Shown here: positions 1-6,560 of the stretch, one piece after another
Position numbering within the stretch: the stretch's first letter is position 1
Layout of the letters: every line of letters starts with the position of its first letter
Source: Sulfurovum sp.
GTDB taxonomy: Bacteria > Campylobacterota > Campylobacteria > Campylobacterales > Sulfurovaceae
Reading direction: 5' to 3'
DNA: 7,935 nt
NCBI GenBank assembly: GCA_015493425.1
Contig: WGDG01000179.1
Location: 1-7,935 of the forward strand
Notes under the pieces: model-generated
Told to the model about the DNA's origin: nothing
The model's database searches: none
Seen by the model: the letters and a program-made list of their open reading frames with translations, nothing else
Made by a program: the position numbers and the translations under genes

Positions 1-26
1 TTATAATTGAAATAGTATAAAAGTAT

Positions 27-32
27 TATAAT
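27..32 (+). promoter_or_regulatory. Possible -10 box for the receptor/c-di-GMP operon
   Basis: A perfect TATAAT lies in an AT-rich leader, 35 bases before the ATG at 68. A start of transcription near 39 would leave a leader of about 30 bases. There is no good -35 element at normal spacing: TTGAAA at 7-12 is only 14 bases away. Weak or absent -35 boxes are usual for Campylobacterota sigma-70 promoters. A second TATAAT at 2-7 is an alternative, but it sits at the window edge and cannot be judged. Confidence 0.42.
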
Positions 33-67
33 AGATGTCCCGACTGAATGTCTATAAAAGGTAAAGG

Positions 68-1978
68 ATGATCGACAGATCGCAAAAGCAGCAGCGTAAA
101 CACTTTTTTCTACGTATGCTGGCCATAGGATTTTTGTCTATATACATGCTTCACGGTGAAGATATGGATACGCTGCTGAAGGAGTATAAAGATAAAAATG
201 ACCTGAGCCTGAGAACCATTGACGAAAACAAAGGCCATCTTATTCTTTTTACGCGGGACAGACTGGAGCGGATGCATGCCAAAACATTGAAAGATGTATT
301 GAAAATGACCCCGTTCATTTATTATCATGAAAACCGTTATGGTCTACCTGATCCTCTGACCTCAAGTTTATTTGAGCCTTACAGAAGTAATTTTATCCGA
401 CTGTTTATCGATGGTGTAGAGATCACGCAGGGATGGCTTGGCAGCGGAATGGTATTGTATGGTGACATGGACATCAATTTTGCAGACCATATTGAGTTCT
501 ACTATATGACACCCTCTCTTGAAACTTCGGTAGAACCGGCGTATATGACCATATTTATCTACTCGAAAGAACCTGAACAGGACAGCGGTACTTCACTGGA
601 TGTACTTGCGGGAAGCCGGGGATACAATGTACAGGATTTCAATTATGGTGGCAAAGTGAACGGTGTATCCTACATGCTGAATGTTTCAAGAACAGAAGAA
701 AAGCGTGAACGTATTGACAACGGTACGGATCATCCGCTCAAACGTGACTTTGAGCGTCTTCAGCTCATGGGGTATGCCAAAACCGAAACGCAGACATTTC
801 ACATTCAGCTGATGCAAAAAAACAGTGATGCGCTTGCAGGGCTTAGTATGGATGCAACGCCTGAAGTATCAGAAATTGATTATCAGAATGTACATATGGA
901 TTACCGATACAAGTTCGCATCATACTGGCAGCTGCAGTTTGCCTACGATGTGTTGAAGGCAGATATACGGATGGCTGATGACAATCCGCTGCTCTATTCG
1001 GGGGCATTTCTCGGAAATGAGTATTATGGCACAAGCAAAAACAGTACCTACAGCGGTGAATTGACCTATACCCGGCAATGGGGGAATCACAGGATTGCAA
1101 CAGGTATCAAAGGACGTATCAAAAAGCTTGACTATTTCAGGGAAAAGCGGGTGGGTGACGTACCGCTGATATTCGATCGTGAGGATGTATGGTCCGTATT
1201 TTTTCAGGATCAATACCACATTTCAAAAAACAAACTTTTGAATGTCGGTGTAGAATACAGCCGTATTTGCCGTAACAGTCCGAGGGCGAACGATGATGAT
1301 CTTTTACAAATACGGCTGGGCTACATTTACAGTGGTGAAAAGTGGCGTTACAAAGCTTACCTGTACCGCTCTATGTTTGCACTGGATCCTTTTTCTACAA
1401 CTTTGAATCTTTCAACTTTCAACCTGCACAAAGATCCGCATACGGTACAAAAAACGTGGGGAGTGACGCAGGAGCTTGGATATGAGGGGGAGCACTACAG
1501 CGCGGATGTGATGCTCTTTTTGCTACAGGATAAAGACGGTTTGATACAGAACGGTGGTGACGGCAATACCAAATATATTACAACTGTTTTCCGCTACAAC
1601 TACCGATTTGATCTTGAAAACAGAATGGATCTGCAACTCTACTATGCCAACTATAAAGATATTTTTACCCTGGATCGGCTGGAAGATTACAGCGGATATC
1701 TTACGTTTTCAAATACCTATGGGCAATTTGACTTTTACAATGGTATCGTGTGGCATCAGAACAGCATTGATGATAAAAACTATTTTGACCTGACCAGTTC
1801 CGTCAGCTGGAATATCCATGAGAATCTTACCTTGACACTCAAGGGTGAAAACCTGCTTGACAAGGCAAAAAAAACCGATCTGTTCAGGCTCGATCCTGCC
1901 ACAGGGACACTGCTGCCCCCACTGAAGATTTCTCCTATCGACAGACGGGTCAGTATTGAACTGGAGTATCTGTTTTGA
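68..1978 (+). CDS. TonB-dependent-receptor-like outer membrane protein
   Basis: This 636-residue protein is predicted to be an outer-membrane beta-barrel with an N-terminal plug. The N-terminus has a basic stretch (residues 1-16), a hydrophobic core (18-28) and a likely cleavage site near 30. Residues about 55-168 read as a plug domain: FTRDRLERM at 61-69, TLKDVLKM at 73-80, IRLFIDGVEI at 110-119, and HIEFYYMTPS at 141-150 ending in IYSK at 164-167. The rest is rich in alternating aromatic/polar strands, with GENLLD at 593-598 and a final strand ending ELEYLF, the usual C-terminal phenylalanine of barrel proteins. The plug is atypical: the common GPxSxxYGxxAxGGxINI stretch is replaced by a sequence without those glycines, and I see no clear TonB box. 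The start follows AAAGG at 63-67 with almost no spacer; TAA at 62-64 blocks any upstream in-frame start, and M17 (116) has no ribosome site. The stop overlaps the next gene by four bases. The ligand is unknown. Given its neighbours, it may work as a signalling receptor, with or without import. Confidence 0.85.
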   Translation: MIDRSQKQQRKHFFLRMLAIGFLSIYMLHGEDMDTLLKEYKDKNDLSLRTIDENKGHLILFTRDRLERMHAKTLKDVLKMTPFIYYHENRYGLPDPLTSSLFEPYRSNFIRLFIDGVEITQGWLGSGMVLYGDMDINFADHIEFYYMTPSLETSVEPAYMTIFIYSKEPEQDSGTSLDVLAGSRGYNVQDFNYGGKVNGVSYMLNVSRTEEKRERIDNGTDHPLKRDFERLQLMGYAKTETQTFHIQLMQKNSDALAGLSMDATPEVSEIDYQNVHMDYRYKFASYWQLQFAYDVLKADIRMADDNPLLYSGAFLGNEYYGTSKNSTYSGELTYTRQWGNHRIATGIKGRIKKLDYFREKRVGDVPLIFDREDVWSVFFQDQYHISKNKLLNVGVEYSRICRNSPRANDDDLLQIRLGYIYSGEKWRYKAYLYRSMFALDPFSTTLNLSTFNLHKDPHTVQKTWGVTQELGYEGEHYSADVMLFLLQDKDGLIQNGGDGNTKYITTVFRYNYRFDLENRMDLQLYYANYKDIFTLDRLEDYSGYLTFSNTYGQFDFYNGIVWHQNSIDDKNYFDLTSSVSWNIHENLTLTLKGENLLDKAKKTDLFRLDPATGTLLPPLKISPIDRRVSIELEYLF

Positions 1979-2430
1979 AACGGTTGATACTCTTTTTGTT
2001 TCTTAGTGCATATGGGCTCCTATATGCTATGGACATCAAGAGTACGCTGAAAGTATATACCAAACTTTTTTCGGTACTGGTACCCAAAAAACAGATAGTG
2101 CACGTCTATGTGGATGACCCGGTTTATCGCAATATTTTTGCCCGGGCAGAGAATATTGCATTCGCAAAAGATATTGGAGATGCTGATTTTGTGTTGGTGA
2201 CCGATGCAAACATACTCGGGCAATACCGAAAATGGAAACAGACGCATCCTCTCTCTTCTGCAATTCTCTTTGCAACAAAATACAGCCTGCTTGAGGCAAA
2301 CAAAGATGTCGTCGGGGCTCTTTACTGGAGAAAAGGCCGTCCACAGCTTTTGTTTCTGTCACCGAGGCTGAAAGCACATCATATCCGCCTACCGGATGAA
2401 CTTTCAAATTATGCGGTAACATCATTATGA
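1975..2430 (+). CDS. Small secreted protein, YfiR/DUF4154-like (tentative)
   Basis: This gene encodes 151 residues. It has a clear signal peptide: KR at 2-3, a hydrophobic core at 4-17, and cleavage probably after YA at 17-18. The mature part of about 130 residues should be periplasmic. It starts at TTG, overlapping the receptor stop as TTGA, with GGAG at 1963-1966 eight bases upstream. I do not recognise it with certainty. The mature chain follows the pattern of YfiR-family proteins: an ADFVLVTD strand at 70-77, a SAILFATK strand at 95-102, a short turn, VVGALYW then PQLLFLSP at 123-130, and a final segment resembling the family's C-terminal 'isskLLklA' helix (RLPDELSNYA, 138-147). YfiR proteins are periplasmic repressors of an inner-membrane GGDEF protein, which matches the position of this gene just before a GGDEF-EAL gene. 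It is shorter than typical YfiR (about 190 residues) and has no cysteine, so disulfide-based control as in Pseudomonas YfiR is not possible. It could instead be an unrelated periplasmic binding protein. That it is a real gene is well supported; the family assignment is inference. Confidence 0.72.
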   Translation: MKRLILFLFLSAYGLLYAMDIKSTLKVYTKLFSVLVPKKQIVHVYVDDPVYRNIFARAENIAFAKDIGDADFVLVTDANILGQYRKWKQTHPLSSAILFATKYSLLEANKDVVGALYWRKGRPQLLFLSPRLKAHHIRLPDELSNYAVTSL

Positions 2431-4316
2431 AACAGAGCAACCGTACCAGCATTTATATTCTTGTGATTATCGGGGCGATGCTGCTGTTTGTCTTTTACCT
2501 ACAGCACACCATTTCTGAAAATACCCAAAAACTTAAAGCACTGGAAGTAGAGAAAGCGCGTGAATTTGCCGGAAAGATAGAACGCTATATGAAAGCGGAG
2601 GTGAAGGGAAAAGATTTATTGGATGTATTGCGGACAGATCCGGAAAAGAGAAAAGAGTTGAACCGGGTACTGCATGCGTTTCTTACCAAAGAGTTTCAAT
2701 ATATATTTCTGTTGACGAAAGACAGACAGGGACACTACCGTTTCATGCTCGATGCCTCATTGGAAGATCCTGTAGCCTATAATACGCTGTTTTTCCCCAA
2801 CAATCCCGCTTTTGATGAGGTGTATCGTACAGGAAAACCGAAAATTGTCAGAGAAAAGAAAAGTATGGAAGAGATATGGCTCTCTCTGCTTTATCCGATA
2901 CGCAGTCAGGGAAAAACCCAAATGCTGATGGTGATAGACCTTTCCAAGGCTTACAGTAAGAACATAAGCAGTTTCAATGCACCGCTTATACGCATTGCCA
3001 AAATGATGCAGGGTTTTTTGCTTTTGAGTATCCTCTTCATGGGGTATCTGATGTTCAGTTACAACCGTCTCCAAAAACAGCTTTATCATGACCCGTTGAC
3101 CGGTGCATATTCCAAATATTTTCTCAATACCTTTTTTGACTCCAATAAACTTGACAAATATGATTTGATGATGATCGATATCGATGAGTTCAAATCGGTC
3201 AATGCACGTTTCGGATACGATGCCGGTGACAGTGTACTGAAATCGTTTGTTTCTGCCATTAAAGAAAAACTGCCAAAAGGTGCCAAGCTTGTCAGAAGCG
3301 GCGGTACAGAATTTTTGGTGATCATCCCAAAAGAGGGGAAGACTGAAACAGTTTCCAAAGCATTGTTTCATGTCCTGAAACGAAAAAAATATCTGTTTGA
3401 TGATGAAGTCTTTACCTTAACGGTATCCATGAGTGTATTGGAAACACCCAACGGAATGTACTCACTGCAAAAGGCCGAGCGAATGCTCGATGAACGGATG
3501 CTGGAAATCAAGAACCTTGGTAAAAACGGGTTACGTTTTATTCGAGGCAATAAAGAAGAGAGCGGTTATTTCACGCTTGATCAGGTACGTACCATGCTTG
3601 AAGCAGAAAAACTGTTGTGTCTGTATCAGCCTGTGGTTGATACAAAAACCGGGAAGACAGTCCGCTATGAGGCACTTGTCCGGCTAATCGATCCTGAAAA
3701 TCCGGATGTGTTGATCGCACCGGGACAGTTTATGGATATTATCAAAGGGACAAGCCAGTACCTGAAACTGAGCAAGCAGGTACTGAAAGAGGTTTTTGGC
3801 ACCCTTCAGGCATATCCGAATCTTCATGTATCGGTTAACCTTGACCTGAATGATCTTTACAATGATGAAGTAATGACAATGATCAGGACTGAACTGAAAA
3901 ACCATGCCAGTATTGCACACAGACTCAGCTTCGAGATTTTGGAAGAGCATGAAATTAAAGACTATACCCGGGTGCAGACAATCTTCAAACAGTTGAAAAT
4001 GTATGGATCACAAATCGCTATCGATGATTTTGGCAGCGGTTTTGCCAATTATAACCATGTGCTCCACCTTGATATTGATGTGTTGAAGGTAGACGGCAGC
4101 CTTATCCGAGAACTTTTGGAAAAGCCTGAGCGTACGGAAAAACTGTTACATTCCATCAAGGTACTTGCCGACAGTTTCGGGTATGCACTTGTTGCCGAAT
4201 TTGTTTCCGAAGAGCGTATATACAGGTATATCAAAGATATTGGATTTGAATATGCACAGGGGTATTATCTTGGAAAACCGGAACCGATTGAATACTACGA
4301 AGGTTCATTAAAATAA
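2427..4316 (+). CDS. Membrane GGDEF-EAL protein, probable c-di-GMP phosphodiesterase
   Basis: This 629-residue inner-membrane signalling protein has transmembrane segments at about 9-26 and 196-212. They bracket a periplasmic region of about 165 residues (coiled start, then a Cache/PDC-like alpha-beta part around 90-172, tentative). The GGDEF domain (about 218-373) has HDPLTGAYS at 221-229 and DIDEFKSVN at 251-259, but its signature is GGTEF (292-296): threonine replaces the acidic metal/catalytic residue. The usual NDxxGH reads NARFGY, and there is no RxxD inhibitory site. It should not make c-di-GMP, though it may bind GTP or c-di-GMP. The EAL domain (about 383-622) keeps every expected active-site residue: E415 of EAL, N471, E503 and E506, D533-D534 (DDFGSGF), K554, E591 and Q611 (QGYYLG). 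Active c-di-GMP hydrolysis to pGpG is therefore predicted. The start overlaps the previous stop as ATGA and has no visible Shine-Dalgarno sequence, which suggests translational coupling. The periplasmic part is a plausible partner for the small secreted protein encoded just upstream. Confidence 0.93.
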   Translation: MKQSNRTSIYILVIIGAMLLFVFYLQHTISENTQKLKALEVEKAREFAGKIERYMKAEVKGKDLLDVLRTDPEKRKELNRVLHAFLTKEFQYIFLLTKDRQGHYRFMLDASLEDPVAYNTLFFPNNPAFDEVYRTGKPKIVREKKSMEEIWLSLLYPIRSQGKTQMLMVIDLSKAYSKNISSFNAPLIRIAKMMQGFLLLSILFMGYLMFSYNRLQKQLYHDPLTGAYSKYFLNTFFDSNKLDKYDLMMIDIDEFKSVNARFGYDAGDSVLKSFVSAIKEKLPKGAKLVRSGGTEFLVIIPKEGKTETVSKALFHVLKRKKYLFDDEVFTLTVSMSVLETPNGMYSLQKAERMLDERMLEIKNLGKNGLRFIRGNKEESGYFTLDQVRTMLEAEKLLCLYQPVVDTKTGKTVRYEALVRLIDPENPDVLIAPGQFMDIIKGTSQYLKLSKQVLKEVFGTLQAYPNLHVSVNLDLNDLYNDEVMTMIRTELKNHASIAHRLSFEILEEHEIKDYTRVQTIFKQLKMYGSQIAIDDFGSGFANYNHVLHLDIDVLKVDGSLIRELLEKPERTEKLLHSIKVLADSFGYALVAEFVSEERIYRYIKDIGFEYAQGYYLGKPEPIEYYEGSLK

Positions 4317-4322
4317 TTTGGC

Positions 4323-4328
4323 TATAAT
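4323..4328 (+). promoter_or_regulatory. Likely -10 box for ispB-hemA-proS
   Basis: TATAAT in the context TTTGGCTATAATT lies in the 40-base gap after the GGDEF-EAL gene, 28 bases before the GTG start of the synthase gene. Predicted transcription start is near 4335, giving a leader of about 22 bases that contains AAGGAG. The context looks like a typical Campylobacterota housekeeping promoter; no -35 element is evident. The region upstream of the box lies inside the preceding coding sequence. It suggests the housekeeping genes are transcribed independently of the signalling operon. Confidence 0.6.
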
Positions 4329-4345
4329 TATCACCTTTTAACGCA

Positions 4346-4351
4346 AAGGAG
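4346..4351 (+). promoter_or_regulatory. Ribosome binding site deciding the GTG start of ispB
   Basis: AAGGAG with a five-base spacer to GTG at 4357 is the strongest Shine-Dalgarno match in the window. It supports this GTG start; the next in-frame methionine is residue 57, far too late for a complete synthase. Confidence 0.8.
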
Positions 4352-4356
4352 ACAGG

Positions 4357-5253
4357 GTGCTAAGTGCCGTTGAGAGAAAGATAGAACAGTTTGTTGCAGA
4401 GTTGAATGACAAAGAGGTAGAAAGACTGTATGCCAAGCTGCCTCACGGCAAGCGGCTTCGTGCCAAGCTTATTCTGAAAATTGCAGGAGAGAAACTTCCT
4501 GCAATCAAAACGGCCGCAGTGGTTGAAATGATCCATGCTGCAAGTCTGCTGCATGACGATGTCATCGATGATGCCGATACCAGACGGGCCAAACCTTCTC
4601 TGAATGCACTTTATGGCAATAAAACGGCTATTATGCTCGGAGACATTCTCTACTCCAAAGGCTTTTACGAACTTAACAATATTTCCGCGGAAGTTGCCAG
4701 ACTTATCTCCAATGCGGTTACGCAGCTGAGTCTCGGAGAGCTTAAAGATGTATTGCTCTCCAAAACATTCAATCCGGACAAAGCGCTTTACCTTGAAATG
4801 ATTTATCAAAAAACAGCATCGCTTATCGAAGCGGCAGCAGGAGCTGCAGCAGTGCTGGCCGGCAAACCCAAAACACCGTTTATGACCTATGGACGCAATT
4901 TGGGACTGGCATTTCAGATGATCGATGACCTGCTTGATATTACTGCCGACAGTGCTACGCTTGGCAAGCCGGCGCTGCATGACTTTGTCGAAGGCAAAAC
5001 GACACTGCCCTATATTTATCTTTATGAAGCACTCGATGAAGCGGGCAGAGAGAAACTCAAGTCGCTTCATGCCAAAGTGTTGAGTCGCGAAGAGCAAAAC
5101 TGGATCATGGCACAGATGGAAGAGCGACAGGTATTGATGAAGTGCTATGCACAGGCCAGAGAACTCATCGATGAAGCGGTGGAACTGATGAATGCACAGG
5201 GTGAAGATGCTCTCTCCGAGATTGCAATGGAAATGATAGACAGGGAGTTTTGA
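4357..5253 (+). CDS. ispB: Long-chain trans-polyprenyl diphosphate synthase (octaprenyl synthase family)
   Basis: This cytosolic enzyme adds isopentenyl diphosphate units to an allylic primer (farnesyl or geranylgeranyl diphosphate) to make the side chain of the respiratory quinone. It has 298 residues, slightly short of the usual 300-325. It shows the hallmark regions in order: GKRLR at 31-35 (diphosphate binding), the first aspartate-rich motif DDVIDD at 67-72 followed by RR at 76-77, GD at 95-96, KTASL at 152-156, and FQMIDDLLD ending in the second aspartate motif at 190-194, followed by GKP and KTTLP at 214-218. The residue five places before the first motif is alanine (A62), a small side chain associated with long products. 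Campylobacterota use menaquinones, commonly MK-6, so a hexaprenyl product is likely; exact chain length cannot be read from sequence. The GTG start is supported by a strong ribosome site. The gene shares one base with hemA (TGATG) and heads a tight operon. Function is confident at family level; the symbol follows H. pylori usage as I recall it. Confidence 0.92.
   Translation: MLSAVERKIEQFVAELNDKEVERLYAKLPHGKRLRAKLILKIAGEKLPAIKTAAVVEMIHAASLLHDDVIDDADTRRAKPSLNALYGNKTAIMLGDILYSKGFYELNNISAEVARLISNAVTQLSLGELKDVLLSKTFNPDKALYLEMIYQKTASLIEAAAGAAAVLAGKPKTPFMTYGRNLGLAFQMIDDLLDITADSATLGKPALHDFVEGKTTLPYIYLYEALDEAGREKLKSLHAKVLSREEQNWIMAQMEERQVLMKCYAQARELIDEAVELMNAQGEDALSEIAMEMIDREF
5242..5247 (+). promoter_or_regulatory. 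Ribosome binding site deciding the hemA start
   Basis: AGGGAG lies five bases before ATG at 5253. This spacing favours the ATG over the in-frame TTG at 5250, which would add one residue and leave only two spacer bases. The site lies within the last codons of ispB. Confidence 0.7.
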
Positions 5254-6560
5254 TGTACTACCAGGTAGTAAGTTTTTCCCATAAAAACTGTGACCAGATG
5301 ATGCGGGAGAAGTTGGCATTCGCCAACCATGAGGAGATGAAGACGGTTCTTGACCAGTTGACGCATTTTGATTTTATTCATGAAGCGTTCATCGTTTCTA
5401 CCTGTAACCGTGTAGAGATCGTGCTTGCTACCCGTGACAACTTTGCCAGTTATCATGCTGTACTTGGTCTGATGAGCCAGAAGAGTGACTTGAACTTTTA
5501 TGAACTCAAAAGCACGGCACAGCGCTACGATGACGAAGAGGCAGTCAAGCACATCTTTACCGTGGTTTCATCGCTCGATTCACTGGTTGTCGGAGAGTCG
5601 CAGATTACCGGACAGGTGAAAGATGCCTTCAAGTTTTCATTTCAGAACGGTACGGCAGGGCGCAAACTCAACCGTGTCATCTCCTATGCTGTCAAGTGTG
5701 CGGCAGAAGTGCGTAACGCCACCAATATTTCCCAAAATCCTATTTCCATTGCCTCTGTTGCCGTGGCACAGGCGCATAAACTTCTGGGAGAAAATATTCA
5801 GGGGATGAAGGGCATTGTTGTCGGCGCCGGTGAAATGGGGGTACTGGCGGCAAAACATCTTCTGCGTGTAGGGTGTGATGTTGTACTTATCGGACGGGAC
5901 AAAGAAAAGGTAGAACATGTGGCCGAGTCACTTGGTGAGAATGTCAAAGCCGATACGATGGAAAACCTTCCCAAGTACATCAACCGCTACCGTCTGCTCT
6001 TTTCGGCGACTGCATCACCCGAGCCGGTCATTACGCAGGAACTTATTGAAAATGAAACGCTGCCGCGCCACTGGTTTGATATGGCCATTCCGCGTGACAT
6101 TGCCGATATGGATCTGCCAAAGCTGAGACTCTACCGTATTGACGATCTGCGCAGTATTTCCGATGAGAATCATGCCATGCGTCAGGAGCAGGCAATCCGT
6201 GCGGCTGAAATTGTCGAGCGATATACAGAAGAGTTCTACGCATGGCTGCGGGCGCTTTCCATCGAACCGGTTATCAAGCAGATGCGTGAGCATGTTTCCG
6301 CTGCCATCGAAAAGGAGCTGCAGCGCGCGATGAAAAAGGGCTTTGTGCCTGCCGAATATGAAGCGAATATGCGCAAGATGGCAGAACAGATGTTCAACCG
6401 TTTCCTGCATGACCCTACGATGAATCTTCGAAAGTCCTCTACCGAAAAGAAGAATGCCAACTGTATTGAAGCAGTTAAGAAGATGTTCGACATTGACACT
6501 GAACATCTTGATTTTAAACAGTACAAGAACGATCACCACACCAAAGGATATAACGCGTGA
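5253..6560 (+). CDS. hemA: Glutamyl-tRNA reductase
   Basis: GluTR reduces the glutamate on Glu-tRNA(Glu) with NADPH to glutamate-1-semialdehyde, the first committed step of the C5 route to 5-aminolevulinate and so to haem and other tetrapyrroles. The protein has 435 residues from the ATG, close to the normal length. The catalytic cysteine is C51 in STCNRVEI (49-56), with H100 in AVKHIF matching the conserved active-site histidine. SLDSLVVGESQI at 107-118 is the family signature. GAGEMG at 191-196 is the NADPH-binding loop, followed by IGRDKEK at 213-219. SATASP at 251-256 and FDMAIPRDI at 275-283 complete the nucleotide domain. The helical C-terminal dimerisation domain runs from about 300 and contains FLHDPTMNLR at 384-393. 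The start overlaps the ispB stop (TGATG), and the end overlaps the proS start (GTGA), so translation is probably coupled. All key residues are intact. I recall the same ispB-hemA-proS order in H. pylori and C. jejuni, where hemC lies shortly downstream. Confidence 0.97.
   Translation: MYYQVVSFSHKNCDQMMREKLAFANHEEMKTVLDQLTHFDFIHEAFIVSTCNRVEIVLATRDNFASYHAVLGLMSQKSDLNFYELKSTAQRYDDEEAVKHIFTVVSSLDSLVVGESQITGQVKDAFKFSFQNGTAGRKLNRVISYAVKCAAEVRNATNISQNPISIASVAVAQAHKLLGENIQGMKGIVVGAGEMGVLAAKHLLRVGCDVVLIGRDKEKVEHVAESLGENVKADTMENLPKYINRYRLLFSATASPEPVITQELIENETLPRHWFDMAIPRDIADMDLPKLRLYRIDDLRSISDENHAMRQEQAIRAAEIVERYTEEFYAWLRALSIEPVIKQMREHVSAAIEKELQRAMKKGFVPAEYEANMRKMAEQMFNRFLHDPTMNLRKSSTEKKNANCIEAVKKMFDIDTEHLDFKQYKNDHHTKGYNA

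Noticed and set aside
42..52. Short inverted repeat GAC-TGAAT-GTC in the leader of the receptor gene as an operator
   Set aside because: Three-base arms are expected by chance; no longer symmetry extends from it.
2778..2783. TATAAT inside the GGDEF-EAL gene as an internal promoter
   Set aside because: Single match within coding sequence, no supporting context, and no gene start nearby downstream.
2757..3371. 204-codon open frame on the - strand inside the GGDEF-EAL gene
   Set aside because: Fully antisense to conserved sensor and GGDEF sequence, with no motif, signal or ribosome site.
4317..4356. Terminator between the two operons
   Set aside because: The 40-base gap has no inverted repeat followed by a T run; it is better explained by the TATAAT box and ribosome site.
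5250..5252. TTG as an alternative hemA start, one codon upstream of the ATG
   Set aside because: It would leave only two bases between AGGGAG and the start. ATG at 5253 has the better spacing and matches the family N-terminus.
4360..5319. Long open frame (319 codons) on the - strand opposite the synthase gene
   Set aside because: It lies almost wholly antisense to ispB, whose motifs are complete. The translation is rich in Cys, His and Phe with no recognisable motif, and has no ribosome site. It is a shadow of codon bias in the real gene.
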